Assembly: GCA_903879915.1 (NCBI GenBank)
Contig: CAIRNJ010000091.1
Span: 1-64,000, forward strand
Direction: 5' to 3'
DNA: 64,000 nucleotides
Source of the DNA: an uncultured Elusimicrobia bacterium
Lineage (GTDB): Bacteria > Elusimicrobiota > Elusimicrobia > Elusimicrobiales > UBA9959
The position numbers and the translations under genes are program-made. The notes below the pieces were generated by a model. It searched no databases, was not told the DNA's origin, and was given only the letters and a program-made list of their open reading frames with translations. Shown here piece by piece: positions 50,141 to 58,785 of the stretch. Positions within the stretch are counted from its first letter, which is position 1. Every line of letters starts with the position of its first letter.

Positions 50141-53100
50141 ATGTCACCTGAGTTCATACATCTTCATAACCACTCCGAGTATTCTTTGCTCGACGGCATG
50201 CTGCGCCTGAGCGACGGCCACGGCAACCCGTCCGAATTCCTCAAGGGCCTGGCCGCGCAGAAAGGCAACGCGCTGGCCATCACCGACCACGGCAACATGT
50301 ACGGGGCCATGGATTTTTATTTCATGGCGAATAACGCCGGCCTGAAGCCCATCATAGGCTGCGAATGCTACGTAGCCAAAGGCTCCCGCAAAGACCGCGA
50401 CAAAGCCACCGGCCGCCGCGACAACGGCCACATGACCGTCCTGGCGGGGAACGATGCAGGCTACCGCCACCTCATGAAGCTGGTTTCCAACTCTTTCCTG
50501 GAGGGGTTCTACCACGATCCCCGCATAGACAGCGAAAGCCTCGCCGAGCACGCCGACGGCCTCGTCTGCCTCTCCGGCTGCCTCAAATCCCATATAGCCC
50601 GCGCCTGCGCCGAGGGCCGCCTCGACGAAGCCCAGAAAATAGCCATGGATTACCAGGACATCCTCGGCAAGGGCAACTATTACCTCGAGCTGATGGACCA
50701 CGGCATCCCCGAAGAAGCCGCCGCCATGGCCGGTCTCCTCGAGGTAGCCAGGCGCACCGGCATCCCGCTGGTGGCCACCAACGACTGCCACTACCAGAAG
50801 AAAGAAGACTGGGAAGCCCACGAAGCCCATGTTTGTATCTCTACCGGCAAGACGCTGGATGACCCTGCCCGGATGAGGCAGACCCAGCACGAGCTCTACT
50901 ACAAATCCCCCGAAGAGATGATCAAGCTCTTCTCCCACACGCCCGAAGCCATAAAGAACACTCTCGTAATAGCCGAGAAGTGCAACATAAAAATAGATAC
51001 CAGCAAGCTGCATTTGCCGGCCTTCGACATACCGCAGGCGTACAAGGACAAGCACCCCGAAGGCGACGGTGATTATTATTATCTCAGGGACCTGTGCGAG
51101 GTGGGGCTTAAAAAGAAAGTCCCCAATGCCGGGGACGATTACCACAAGCGCCTCGAGTTCGAGCTGGATACCATCAAGAAAATGGGCTTTTCCAGCTACT
51201 TCCTGATAGTCATGGATTTCATAAACCACGGCCGCAGCATAGGCGTCCCGGTGGGCCCGGGCCGCGGCTCCGGCGCCGGCGCGCTGGTGGCCTACGCGCT
51301 CGATATCACGCGCGTGGACCCGCTGCCCAACGGCCTGCTCTTCGAGCGCTTCCTCAACCCGGGCCGCAAGAGCATGCCCGACCTGGACATAGACTTTTCC
51401 GACGACGGACGCGAAAAGGTGGTGCAGTACGTGCGCGAGAAGTACGGCGCCAGCCGCGTGGCCAACATCATAACTTACGGTACGATAAAGGCCAAGAGCG
51501 CCGTGCGCGACGTGGGCCGCGTGATGGGGATACCGCTGTCCGATGTCAACGCCATGGCGAAGCTGGTGCCGGCCGACCTGGGCACCACGCTCTACAAGGC
51601 CCTCAACGACGTCAAGGAGCTCCAGGAATACGCCCGGGACCCCAAGATCAAGAAGATGTTCGATATCGCCATGAAGGTGGAAGGCCTGCGCCGCCAGGTG
51701 GGCGTGCACGCCGCCGGCGTGGTGATCTCCAAGGACGACGTCACCGATTACGTGCCGCTGGCCAACCGCAACAACAAGGAAGTGATCACCACCCAGTACG
51801 ACGGCAACATGCTGGGGAGCCTCGGCATGCTCAAGGTGGACTTCCTCGGCCTGCGCACGCTGACCATCATAGAGACCGCCTCGGAGTTCATCCGCGCCCT
51901 GCCCGGTAAGGAAGATTTCGATATCTATTCCGTCCCGATGGACGACAAAAAAACCTTCGACCTGCTATGCGACGGCAAGACCACCGGCGTGTTCCAGCTG
52001 GAAAGCGACGGCATGAAAAAGCTGGTCAAGGGCCTCAAGCCCACGGCTTTCACCGATATCGCCGCCCTGGTGGCGCTGTACCGCCCCGGGCCCATCGAAA
52101 GCGGCATGCTGGACATGTTCGTGGACCGCAAGCACGGCCGCAAGAAGATCACCTACGACCACCCGATGCTGGAGCCGATACTCAAGGATACCTACGGCAC
52201 GATGGTGTACCAGGAGCAGGTGATGGAAATTTCCAAGAGCCTGGCCAATTTCACTCCCAGCGAGGCCGACGATTTCCGCAAGGCCATGGGCAAGAAGAAG
52301 CTGGACGCTATGGAGAAGCTGCGCGTGAAGTTCGTGGAGCAGGCCAAGAAGTTCCACGATATCCCCAATAAGCTCTCCAGCAAGATCTTCGACGATATGG
52401 CGAAGTTCGCCGGCTACGGCTTCAATAAATCGCATTCGGTGGCCTACGCGCTGGTGGCCTACCATACCGCCTGGCTCAAGGCCAACTGCCCGGTGGAGTT
52501 CATGGCCGCGCTGCTGACCAGCGAAATAGGCAAGAGCGCCGTGAATTCCGAGGACAAGGAGAACAAACTGGTCACCTACATCGGCGAGGCCCAGGATATG
52601 GAGATAGAGATAGCCGGGCCGAACGTCAACAGCTCCTTCAAGAAATTTTCCATAGAGGACCACAAAGGCAGGCCGGCGATCCGTTTCGCGCTGACCGCGG
52701 TGAAGAACGTCGGCGAAGGCGTGGTGGAGGCCATAGTGGCCGAGCGCGGCAGGAACGGCCGGTTCCGGTCCTTCGAGGAGTTCACGCTGCGCGTGGATTC
52801 CAAGCAGCTCAACAAGCGCGTGATAGAGTCCATGGCCAAAGGCGGCTGCTTCGACTGCTTCTACCCGGCCGAGAAGCCCGAGATCTCCAGGACCAGGGCC
52901 ACCGAGGCCGTGGAGGCTTTCTGCGGCGGCAAGGCGCACGACGTCAACCAGACCATGCTCTTCGGCGACGAAAAAAAGGTCGCGCCCGTGATGAACGAGC
53001 ATACGCTGCTCAAGAACGAGCACGAGGTGCTGGGCTTCTATTTCTCGGGCCACCCGCTCAACAGCTACCGCAGGCACCTGAGCATGGTCTCCAACGCGCA

Positions 53101-53653
53101 GGTGGACAAGGTGCTGGCCGGCGGCTTCGCCGAGGGCGCGGTGGTGCGCGTGGCCGGCATAGTGGCGCAGTTCAAGAACATCCAGACCAAGAAGACCGGC
53201 GAGACGATGGCCAAGTTCGAGGTGGAGGACCTGACCGGCAACCTGGGCGTGGTCCTGTTCCCCAAGAAGTACAAGATGTACGGCGCGCAGCTCGGCCCCA
53301 ACAAGGTGGTGGTGGTGACCGGCAAGGTGCAGAAATCCGATTTCGGCGAACAGAACTTCGAATTGATAGTGGAAGAGACGTACGGCCTGTTCGAGGCCAT
53401 GAACAAATGGGCCCGGGGCCTCGTGCTGACCCTGCCGGAGGGCATACTTTTCGACGAGAAGCAGCTGCACGAACTGAAGAGCGCGCTGGGCAAAAGCCAC
53501 GGCATGTGCCCGGTGTATTTCCAGGTGAACGCCAAGGGCCGCGGCGTCTACATGATAGAAACTACCGAACGGGTGGGGCTCAGCGACGCGCTGCTGCGCG
53601 AGATCGAAAAGCTGCTGGGAGATAAAACATGGAAGGTAGAAAGCGGATTCTGA
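50141..53653 (+). CDS. dnaE: DNA polymerase III alpha subunit
   Basis: The replicative polymerase. The N-terminal PHP domain begins with FIHLHNHSEYSLLDG. The palm carries the catalytic aspartates in PDLDIDFSDDGRE (near residue 415), the GPGRGSGAG fingers motif precedes it, and GYGFNKSHS and the helix-hairpin-helix region follow. A C-terminal OB domain (VVRVAGIVAQFKN) and tail complete the DnaE1 layout at 1170 residues. The ATG at 50141 is chosen because the PHP domain starts there; an in-frame TTG at 50108 is the alternative. The last 25 bases overlap the following response regulator gene. Confidence 0.97.
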   Translation: MSPEFIHLHNHSEYSLLDGMLRLSDGHGNPSEFLKGLAAQKGNALAITDHGNMYGAMDFYFMANNAGLKPIIGCECYVAKGSRKDRDKATGRRDNGHMTVLAGNDAGYRHLMKLVSNSFLEGFYHDPRIDSESLAEHADGLVCLSGCLKSHIARACAEGRLDEAQKIAMDYQDILGKGNYYLELMDHGIPEEAAAMAGLLEVARRTGIPLVATNDCHYQKKEDWEAHEAHVCISTGKTLDDPARMRQTQHELYYKSPEEMIKLFSHTPEAIKNTLVIAEKCNIKIDTSKLHLPAFDIPQAYKDKHPEGDGDYYYLRDLCEVGLKKKVPNAGDDYHKRLEFELDTIKKMGFSSYFLIVMDFINHGRSIGVPVGPGRGSGAGALVAYALDITRVDPLPNGLLFERFLNPGRKSMPDLDIDFSDDGREKVVQYVREKYGASRVANIITYGTIKAKSAVRDVGRVMGIPLSDVNAMAKLVPADLGTTLYKALNDVKELQEYARDPKIKKMFDIAMKVEGLRRQVGVHAAGVVISKDDVTDYVPLANRNNKEVITTQYDGNMLGSLGMLKVDFLGLRTLTIIETASEFIRALPGKEDFDIYSVPMDDKKTFDLLCDGKTTGVFQLESDGMKKLVKGLKPTAFTDIAALVALYRPGPIESGMLDMFVDRKHGRKKITYDHPMLEPILKDTYGTMVYQEQVMEISKSLANFTPSEADDFRKAMGKKKLDAMEKLRVKFVEQAKKFHDIPNKLSSKIFDDMAKFAGYGFNKSHSVAYALVAYHTAWLKANCPVEFMAALLTSEIGKSAVNSEDKENKLVTYIGEAQDMEIEIAGPNVNSSFKKFSIEDHKGRPAIRFALTAVKNVGEGVVEAIVAERGRNGRFRSFEEFTLRVDSKQLNKRVIESMAKGGCFDCFYPAEKPEISRTRATEAVEAFCGGKAHDVNQTMLFGDEKKVAPVMNEHTLLKNEHEVLGFYFSGHPLNSYRRHLSMVSNAQVDKVLAGGFAEGAVVRVAGIVAQFKNIQTKKTGETMAKFEVEDLTGNLGVVLFPKKYKMYGAQLGPNKVVVVTGKVQKSDFGEQNFELIVEETYGLFEAMNKWARGLVLTLPEGILFDEKQLHELKSALGKSHGMCPVYFQVNAKGRGVYMIETTERVGLSDALLREIEKLLGDKTWKVESGF

Positions 53654-54003
53654 TAGCTGACGACGACCCGGATATATGCGACCTGCTGGAATCCTATTTC
53701 CGGAAGGTGGGCTATGCCGTTACTATTACCGTGAACGGCAAGGAAGCGCTGCAGAAAGCCGAGGCGGAGAAGTTCGACCTGGTGCTGCTGGACGTGATGA
53801 TGCCCTATATAGACGGCTACCACGTGGCCAGCGAGATCTCTTCGCGCGGCGGGGCCGACGCCCCCAAGATCGTGATCATGACCTCGCGCGACATAGCCGC
53901 CGAGCGGGGCATAATCCAGCTGAGCGGGGCCTGCGACGCGCTGCAGAAGCCGTTCACGCTGCAGGAGCTGGGCGCCAAGATAAAGTCCGCGCTGGGCGAG
54001 TAA
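53629..54003 (+). CDS. Single-domain response regulator (CheY-like)
   Basis: A 124-residue receiver domain with the acidic patch at Asp11-Asp13, phospho-acceptor Asp55 in LLLDVMMP, and Lys107 in LQKPFT. There is no output domain, so it must act through protein partners such as a motor, kinase or phosphorelay. It starts 25 bases inside dnaE, so its expression is likely linked to that gene. The start codon is preceded by a GGGAGAT ribosome site inside dnaE. No histidine kinase is adjacent; the HAMP protein 2 kb downstream is the closest signalling gene. Confidence 0.88.
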   Translation: MEGRKRILIADDDPDICDLLESYFRKVGYAVTITVNGKEALQKAEAEKFDLVLLDVMMPYIDGYHVASEISSRGGADAPKIVIMTSRDIAAERGIIQLSGACDALQKPFTLQELGAKIKSALGE

Positions 54004-54048
54004 CTTCGCCGGGCGCGGGGGCAGGGTGTAATAACTTAAGGAAGGTTG

Positions 54049-54795
54049 ATGATGAAAATATTAAAAACTGTGCTCGCCGTTCTGCTGCTGGCCGCGGTCC
54101 CCGCCATGGCCGAAAAGGACAAAAAAGAGGCCGTAGTGCTGCCGGACGTGGAAATGCTGGACGTCCCTACCGCCGGCATCCTGGATTATTACGGCTTCAT
54201 GATGAAGACCCGGTTCTACTCCGACGGGGGCGTGCTGGGCTCGCTGAACTTCGGCGTGCTGGAGCGCCTGAACCTGGGCGCCGCCATGACCGTGGACCGT
54301 CTGATCGGGTCGGATTCCCCCATACGGATGCGCCGCCCCGAGATACAGGTGAAGTACCGGTTCTACGACGGCGGCTACTATATGCCCGCCGCGGCGCTGG
54401 GCTACGACAGCCAGGGCTACTATTATGACGCGGTCTCGAAGAAATACCTGGAGAAAGGCAAGGGCCTGTACCTGGTGGGGTCCAAGGAAATAGGCGTTTC
54501 CAATTTCGTCCTCCATGGCGGGTTGAACGTGCCCGACTTCGACAATAACTATCTTTTCGGCTTTATCGGCGCCAACTACACGCTGGAGGACAAGCTGGCG
54601 TTCATCCTGGAATACGACAGCATGTTCCACAACGACGACCCCGCCCGCTTCAACGCCGGTACCCGCATTTACATTACCCCTTACTTCCAGCTGGACATAG
54701 GCGTGCGCGAGATAGGCCGCAACGACACGTTCGCCAACGGGACGCCGCGCAAGGCGGAGCGCATAGTGCAGATGCGCTACACCACCAGCTTTTAA
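54049..54795 (+). CDS. Predicted outer-membrane beta-barrel protein
   Basis: A signal peptide (residues 1-20, ending MAEK) is followed by about 225 residues of alternating polar and aromatic strands (MKTRFYSDGGVLGSLNFGV, EIQVKYRFYDGGYYMPAAAL) and a terminal Phe, the pattern of an outer-membrane barrel with roughly ten strands. The family resembles uncharacterised YjbH-like or DUF-type barrels; no ligand is known. The AAGGAAGG ribosome site fits the ATG at 54049 best; a TTG three bases upstream is possible. The gene lies between a receiver gene and phosphofructokinase. Confidence 0.7.
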   Translation: MMKILKTVLAVLLLAAVPAMAEKDKKEAVVLPDVEMLDVPTAGILDYYGFMMKTRFYSDGGVLGSLNFGVLERLNLGAAMTVDRLIGSDSPIRMRRPEIQVKYRFYDGGYYMPAAALGYDSQGYYYDAVSKKYLEKGKGLYLVGSKEIGVSNFVLHGGLNVPDFDNNYLFGFIGANYTLEDKLAFILEYDSMFHNDDPARFNAGTRIYITPYFQLDIGVREIGRNDTFANGTPRKAERIVQMRYTTSF

Positions 54796-54816
54796 GCCGG
54801 CCGGAGAGCGCCGGCT
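54795..54816 (+). terminator. Hairpin at the end of the barrel gene
   Basis: AGCCGGC (54795-54801) pairs with GCCGGCT (54810-54816). It overlaps the stop codon and is not followed by a T run, so it may only weaken read-through into the phosphofructokinase gene. Confidence 0.35.
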
Positions 54817-54836
54817 ATATTCTAAGGAGACAAAAC

Positions 54837-55871
54837 ATGAAAAAAAAGATCGGAATTTTAACGGGCGGCGGCGACTGCCCCGGGCTTAACCCGGCCATAC
54901 GCGGCTGCGTTTACGGGGCCGAGAAGTACGGCTACGAATGCGTGGGCCTTACCGACGGCTGGAGAGGCCTCGTTGAAGGCACCACCACCCCGCTCTCCCG
55001 CGAAATAACCGAATACATCGTTATGAAGGGCGGCACGATGCTGGGCACTTCCCGCACCAACCCCTATAAGGCGGAAGGCAGCGTGCAGAAATGCCTCGAG
55101 ACCTTCAAGAGGCTGGACCTGTACGCCCTGGTGGCTATGGGCGGCGACGACACGCTGGGCGTGGCTACGAAACTTTACCGGGACTATAAGCTCAACGTTG
55201 TGGGCGTGCCCAAGACCATGGATAACGACCTGAGCGTCACGGACTACACCTTCGGCTTCGACACGTCGGTGACGCACGCCATGGAGGCCGCGCAGTCGCT
55301 GCTGGACACCGGCGCCAGCCACCACCGCGTGATGGTGCTGGAGGTGATGGGCCGGCACGCCGGCTGGGTGGCGCTGTACACCGGCATAGCGGCCGCCGCG
55401 GACTACGTCTGCATCCCCGAGCGCGCCATCAACACCCCCGACATGATCAGGAAGATCAAGGACGCCTACGCCAGGAAGAAATACGCCCTGGTGGTGACCA
55501 GCGAGGCCGCGGAGCTTCCTGAAGCCGGGGAAGGCGCCTCCAAGCGCGAGGTGGACCAGTTCGGGCACGCCATCCTCAAGGACCGGGGCATGGGCGAAAG
55601 AATAGCCGCCTTTATAGAGAAGAACACCGGCATCGAGACCCGCTCGGCCGTTATCGGCCACATGCAGCGCGGCGGGGCGCCCACGCTGTTCGACCGGATG
55701 CTCGCCACGCGCGTGGGCCTGAAGGCCGCCGACCTTGTGCATGCCGGCCAGTTCGGCCAGATGAGCGCCCTGGTGAACAACAAAATAACGGGCGTGCCGC
55801 TGGAAAGCGCCACCGGCGCGCTGAAGGTCGTTTCCAAAGAATGGTTCGACCTGATGGAAGTGCTGTTCTAG
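54837..55871 (+). CDS. pfp: PPi-type 6-phosphofructokinase
   Basis: Phosphorylates fructose 6-phosphate at position 1 in glycolysis. The fold motifs are GILTGGGDCPGLNPAIRG at the N terminus and GHMQRGGAPTLFDR near the C terminus. Two residues point to pyrophosphate as donor: GGDDT (Asp105 where ATP enzymes have Gly) and PKTMDND (Lys126 where ATP enzymes have Gly). In the PPi-dependent group these changes block ATP binding. The length is 344, that of the short PPi or mixed-substrate clade. A good AAGGAG ribosome site precedes the ATG. A PPi enzyme makes the step reversible and saves ATP, consistent with a fermentative life style. Confidence 0.9.
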   Translation: MKKKIGILTGGGDCPGLNPAIRGCVYGAEKYGYECVGLTDGWRGLVEGTTTPLSREITEYIVMKGGTMLGTSRTNPYKAEGSVQKCLETFKRLDLYALVAMGGDDTLGVATKLYRDYKLNVVGVPKTMDNDLSVTDYTFGFDTSVTHAMEAAQSLLDTGASHHRVMVLEVMGRHAGWVALYTGIAAAADYVCIPERAINTPDMIRKIKDAYARKKYALVVTSEAAELPEAGEGASKREVDQFGHAILKDRGMGERIAAFIEKNTGIETRSAVIGHMQRGGAPTLFDRMLATRVGLKAADLVHAGQFGQMSALVNNKITGVPLESATGALKVVSKEWFDLMEVLF

Positions 55872-55922
55872 GTGAAATCGGGGAAATCGAGGGTCGGGGA
55901 TCGTGGAACTTTTGTTCTTTTT

Positions 55923-55950
55923 GATTCTAGATTCTCGATTCTCGATCTTC
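55923..55950 (+). repeat. Tandem 7-nt repeat in the leader of the HAMP gene
   Basis: Four units in tandem: GATTCTA, GATTCTC, GATTCTC and GATCTTC. They lie in a pyrimidine-rich stretch between the phosphofructokinase stop and the HAMP gene start. The number of units could vary between strains. Confidence 0.6.
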
Positions 55951-55971
55951 GGGTTTTATTTAAGGAGCTTT

Positions 55972-56517
55972 ATGGCTGATAATACACAAGTGAAAGCGCC
56001 GGTGCAGTTCCAGCGCAAGACCATCCTGATAAAAAAGCACCTGCAGTACCGCTATATGGCGCTGATCTTCGCCAGCGTCCTGCTGGCCTTCATCGTGGTA
56101 GGCCTGGACGTGCTCTGGACCGTCTCCAAAGTGGTCAACGAACACCCCATGATGCAGCCGATGCTGGAGGAGATCACGGCCATGGCGCCGCTGTTCGCCA
56201 TAAAGATCTGCCTGTACCTGCTGATAGTGCTGGTGGTCTCCGTAGTGGTCTCCCACCGCATGGCAGGCCCGGTGTTCAAGTTCGAAAAGAGCTGCTCCGT
56301 GGTGGCCGGCGGCGACCTTACGCACAGGGTCTATCTGCGCAAAGGCGACCAGCTGCTGGACCTGCAGGAGCAGTTCAATAACATGGTGACGGCCGTACAC
56401 GAAGCGGCTAAGGAATACGAGAAATTCCGGGCCGACGCGGCCGCCGGGGGGCTGAAGGACAAGGCCGACGCCCTGGGGCTAAAGATCCGGGAGATAATGC
56501 CCGAATTCAAGGTGTGA
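55972..56517 (+). CDS. HAMP-domain membrane protein without signalling output
   Basis: Two membrane segments (residues about 30-52 and 75-97) enclose a short periplasmic loop, and a HAMP linker follows (HRMAGPVFKFEKSCSVVAGG, then GDQLLDLQEQFNNMV). The remaining 40 residues are a short helical tail. Proteins of this kind resemble the membrane half of chemoreceptors or histidine kinases, but neither a methyl-accepting nor a kinase domain is present. The start is the ATG at 55972 with AAGGAG upstream; the open frame extends further upstream over the tandem repeat without coding evidence. The TolC-like gene starts one base after its stop codon, so the two are probably cotranscribed. Confidence 0.75.
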   Translation: MADNTQVKAPVQFQRKTILIKKHLQYRYMALIFASVLLAFIVVGLDVLWTVSKVVNEHPMMQPMLEEITAMAPLFAIKICLYLLIVLVVSVVVSHRMAGPVFKFEKSCSVVAGGDLTHRVYLRKGDQLLDLQEQFNNMVTAVHEAAKEYEKFRADAAAGGLKDKADALGLKIREIMPEFKV

Positions 56518-56518
56518 T

Positions 56519-57802
56519 ATGCTGCTTGCCGCGCTGTTAGTCCTTTTTCCGGCCGGGCCCGCGCAGGCCCAGCCGGGCAGCGAGCCGCTGACGCTGGAAG
56601 AAGCGGTTACCCAGGCCGTTAAAAGCAACCCGGCCGCGCTGGCCGCCGAGCAGGACATAATAATAGCGCGCCAGCGCATGAGCGAAGCGCGCTATACTTA
56701 TCTGCCGCAGTTCACGCTTTCCGGCACCGCCAGCCGCGTTAATCTTGATTACCCCTCCGTGCTTGGCCCCGAGCTCGGAGAAAGATATCTCGACCCGCTG
56801 ATAAGCCGCAGTTTCTACACCCTGCGCGCGAGCGCCCTGCAGCCGCTTTATACCGGCGGCAAGAACGCCAACACGCTGAAGCTGGCCCGCACCGCCCACA
56901 ACCAGGCCAGGGTGAACTACGAAACCGTAAAAGCGGACGTGGCCCTGGAGGCGAAGAAAGCTTTTTACGACCTGCTGTACCGGACCCGGCTGAAGGAGAC
57001 TGCCTCTGCCTGGCTGGCCGGCGCGCAGGACTACGCCGCGCTGCTGAAAACCTCCGATCCCGCCGAAGCCCTCGAGGCCCGCGTACTGCTGGCCGGGCTC
57101 TCCGGCCGCGCCCGCGAAGCCGTCAGCGGCCTGGACGCGGCGGCCACCGCGCTGCAGAAAGCGCTGAACCGCGAGCCGGGCTACCAGGTGGCGGCCGCCG
57201 GGGACTTCGAGCCGCTGCCGGTCAGGGACGAGGTGACGCGCTGCCTGGTAACGGCCATGGAGGCGCGCCCCGACCTGAAAAGCGAGCTTTATAAAGCGCA
57301 GATGGACGATATCGCGGTGAATATGGCCATGATCCGCCGCTATCCCACCGTTTACCTGGGCGCCAGCTACGATATAAACGCCTACAAGCTTTCCGCGCTC
57401 AACGAGAGTTCGCTGCGCTCCAACAACTGGCTGGCTTCGCTGGCCATCCATTTCCCGCTTTCCTACGATATCTGGACGCAGGTGCGGCAGCGCAAGGCGC
57501 AGCAGCGCCAGGGCGAGCTGAAGCGCGTGGAACTGCAGGACAAGATCCGGTTCGAGATAATAGCCGCGCACAAGGACGCGGTTTTCTGGCGGCAGGAAGC
57601 GGAGCGGAGGAAAGCGGAGGTGGAGCAGCTTAAAGCCGGCTATAAGGCGGCCGCCGCCGCCGGCCGTTCGCTGGCCGGCCTGCGCGCGGCCGGCGCCACC
57701 GCCGAGCTTGAGCGCGGCTGGCTGGAGGCTGTCTATAACCAGCTGATGGCCCGCATCAGGCTCGAATGGGCGCAGGGCAGGGACCTGCCGAAGCAGGATT
57801 GA
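56519..57802 (+). CDS. TolC-family outer-membrane efflux protein
   Basis: An outer-membrane channel component of tripartite export or efflux systems. The signal peptide occupies residues 1-18. LTLEEAVTQAVKSNPAALAAEQDI is the hallmark TolC opening, and the two long coiled-coil hairpins are seen in residues about 95-200 and 320-410, with a barrel stretch such as YPTVYLGASYDINAYK in between. Neither an inner-membrane pump nor an adaptor is next to it. It begins one base after the HAMP gene and is followed by the patatin gene; transport of lipid-derived material is one guess from that context. Confidence 0.85.
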   Translation: MLLAALLVLFPAGPAQAQPGSEPLTLEEAVTQAVKSNPAALAAEQDIIIARQRMSEARYTYLPQFTLSGTASRVNLDYPSVLGPELGERYLDPLISRSFYTLRASALQPLYTGGKNANTLKLARTAHNQARVNYETVKADVALEAKKAFYDLLYRTRLKETASAWLAGAQDYAALLKTSDPAEALEARVLLAGLSGRAREAVSGLDAAATALQKALNREPGYQVAAAGDFEPLPVRDEVTRCLVTAMEARPDLKSELYKAQMDDIAVNMAMIRRYPTVYLGASYDINAYKLSALNESSLRSNNWLASLAIHFPLSYDIWTQVRQRKAQQRQGELKRVELQDKIRFEIIAAHKDAVFWRQEAERRKAEVEQLKAGYKAAAAAGRSLAGLRAAGATAELERGWLEAVYNQLMARIRLEWAQGRDLPKQD

Positions 57803-57818
57803 GGGCCGGGCGGTCCTG

Positions 57819-57824
57819 GATAAT
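57819..57824 (+). promoter_or_regulatory. -10-like box seven bases before the patatin start
   Basis: GATAAT lies seven bases before the ATG at 57832, the same spacing seen at other genes in the window. A TTGAGG at 57799 is too close for a standard -35 box. Confidence 0.35.
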
Positions 57825-57831
57825 TCGCACT

Positions 57832-58785
57832 ATGAAGGTTTTCCCCGATAAATTATTTCTGTCGGCTCTGCTGCTGCTGGCGCCCGTCCCGGGCATGGCG
57901 CAGCGATCCGACGACGAGATCCTGCGCGACGCGCTGTGGACGCGCCTGGCGCTGGCGAAGCCGCCCGCGCGCCCCTCCGTGGGGCTGGCGCTGTCCGGCG
58001 GCGGCGCCCGGGGTTTCGCCCATGCGGGCGTGCTGGAAGTGCTGGAGGACGCCGGTTTCCCGGCGGACTATGTGGCCGGCACCTCCATGGGGTCGGTGAT
58101 CGGCGCGCTGTACGCGTCGGGGCTGCCGGCCGAGGAGATCTGGCGCTTCGGCCTGGAAGCTTCCGGCCGCAACGTCACAAGGGATTTCCGGAGCATAAAA
58201 CTGGTGCGCCTGCTTATCTCGGACAAGCTTATCACGCCCACCCATATAAACCGGTTCATCGATCTGCGCCTCGGCGGCCTGACCTTTGAAAAACTGAAAA
58301 TACCTTTTTCCTGCTCCGCGATGGATATACGGACGGGGGAGAAAATAGTTTTTACCGACGGCCCCGTGGATATGGCGGTGCGCGCGAGCGTCAACCTCCC
58401 CGGCATCTTCGCCCCGGTACAGTACCGGCAGCGCTACCTGGTGGACGGCGGGGTGGTTGATTTCGTCCCGGTGGACGCGGCGCGCGACCTGGGCGCGGAC
58501 TGGGTGCTGGCCAGCGTTACGGACAGTTCGCCGGACAGCATGCCCGAGAACGTGCTGATGTCCCTTTTACGGGTGATAGACATCCGCGGCTCGCTGCTGG
58601 CGCTGTCGGCCGAGAAGAAGGCCGATTTCGTGATGAAGCCCGAAGTGGGGGATATAGCGCTGGCGGATTTCGACAAGTGCGCCGAAGCGGGGGAGGCCGG
58701 CCTTACGGAGGCCTTCCGGCGCGTGAACGCCGCAAAAGAAGCGCTGCTGGTCTATTCCGAGCCGTGCCTGGCGGGAAAACCATGA
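57832..58785 (+). CDS. Exported patatin-like phospholipase (RssA/NTE type)
   Basis: A serine lipid acyl hydrolase with a Ser-Asp dyad. The N-terminal signal peptide (residues 1-23, ending PGMAQ) suggests envelope location. The patatin motifs are GLALSGGGARGFAHAGVLEVLE, GTSMG with nucleophile Ser85, and DGG with the catalytic Asp near residue 205. The oxyanion loop GGGARG is intact. The C-terminal quarter resembles RssA-type proteins. The preferred start is the ATG at 57832, where the signal begins. It overlaps the TPR gene downstream by four bases, and the upstream TolC-like gene ends 29 bases before it. Confidence 0.9.
   Translation: MKVFPDKLFLSALLLLAPVPGMAQRSDDEILRDALWTRLALAKPPARPSVGLALSGGGARGFAHAGVLEVLEDAGFPADYVAGTSMGSVIGALYASGLPAEEIWRFGLEASGRNVTRDFRSIKLVRLLISDKLITPTHINRFIDLRLGGLTFEKLKIPFSCSAMDIRTGEKIVFTDGPVDMAVRASVNLPGIFAPVQYRQRYLVDGGVVDFVPVDAARDLGADWVLASVTDSSPDSMPENVLMSLLRVIDIRGSLLALSAEKKADFVMKPEVGDIALADFDKCAEAGEAGLTEAFRRVNAAKEALLVYSEPCLAGKP

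Noticed and set aside
51965-53500. Long antisense frame inside dnaE, and a similar one at 50144-51709
   Set aside because: Conserved polymerase motifs are on the plus strand; the antisense translation shows no recognisable family.
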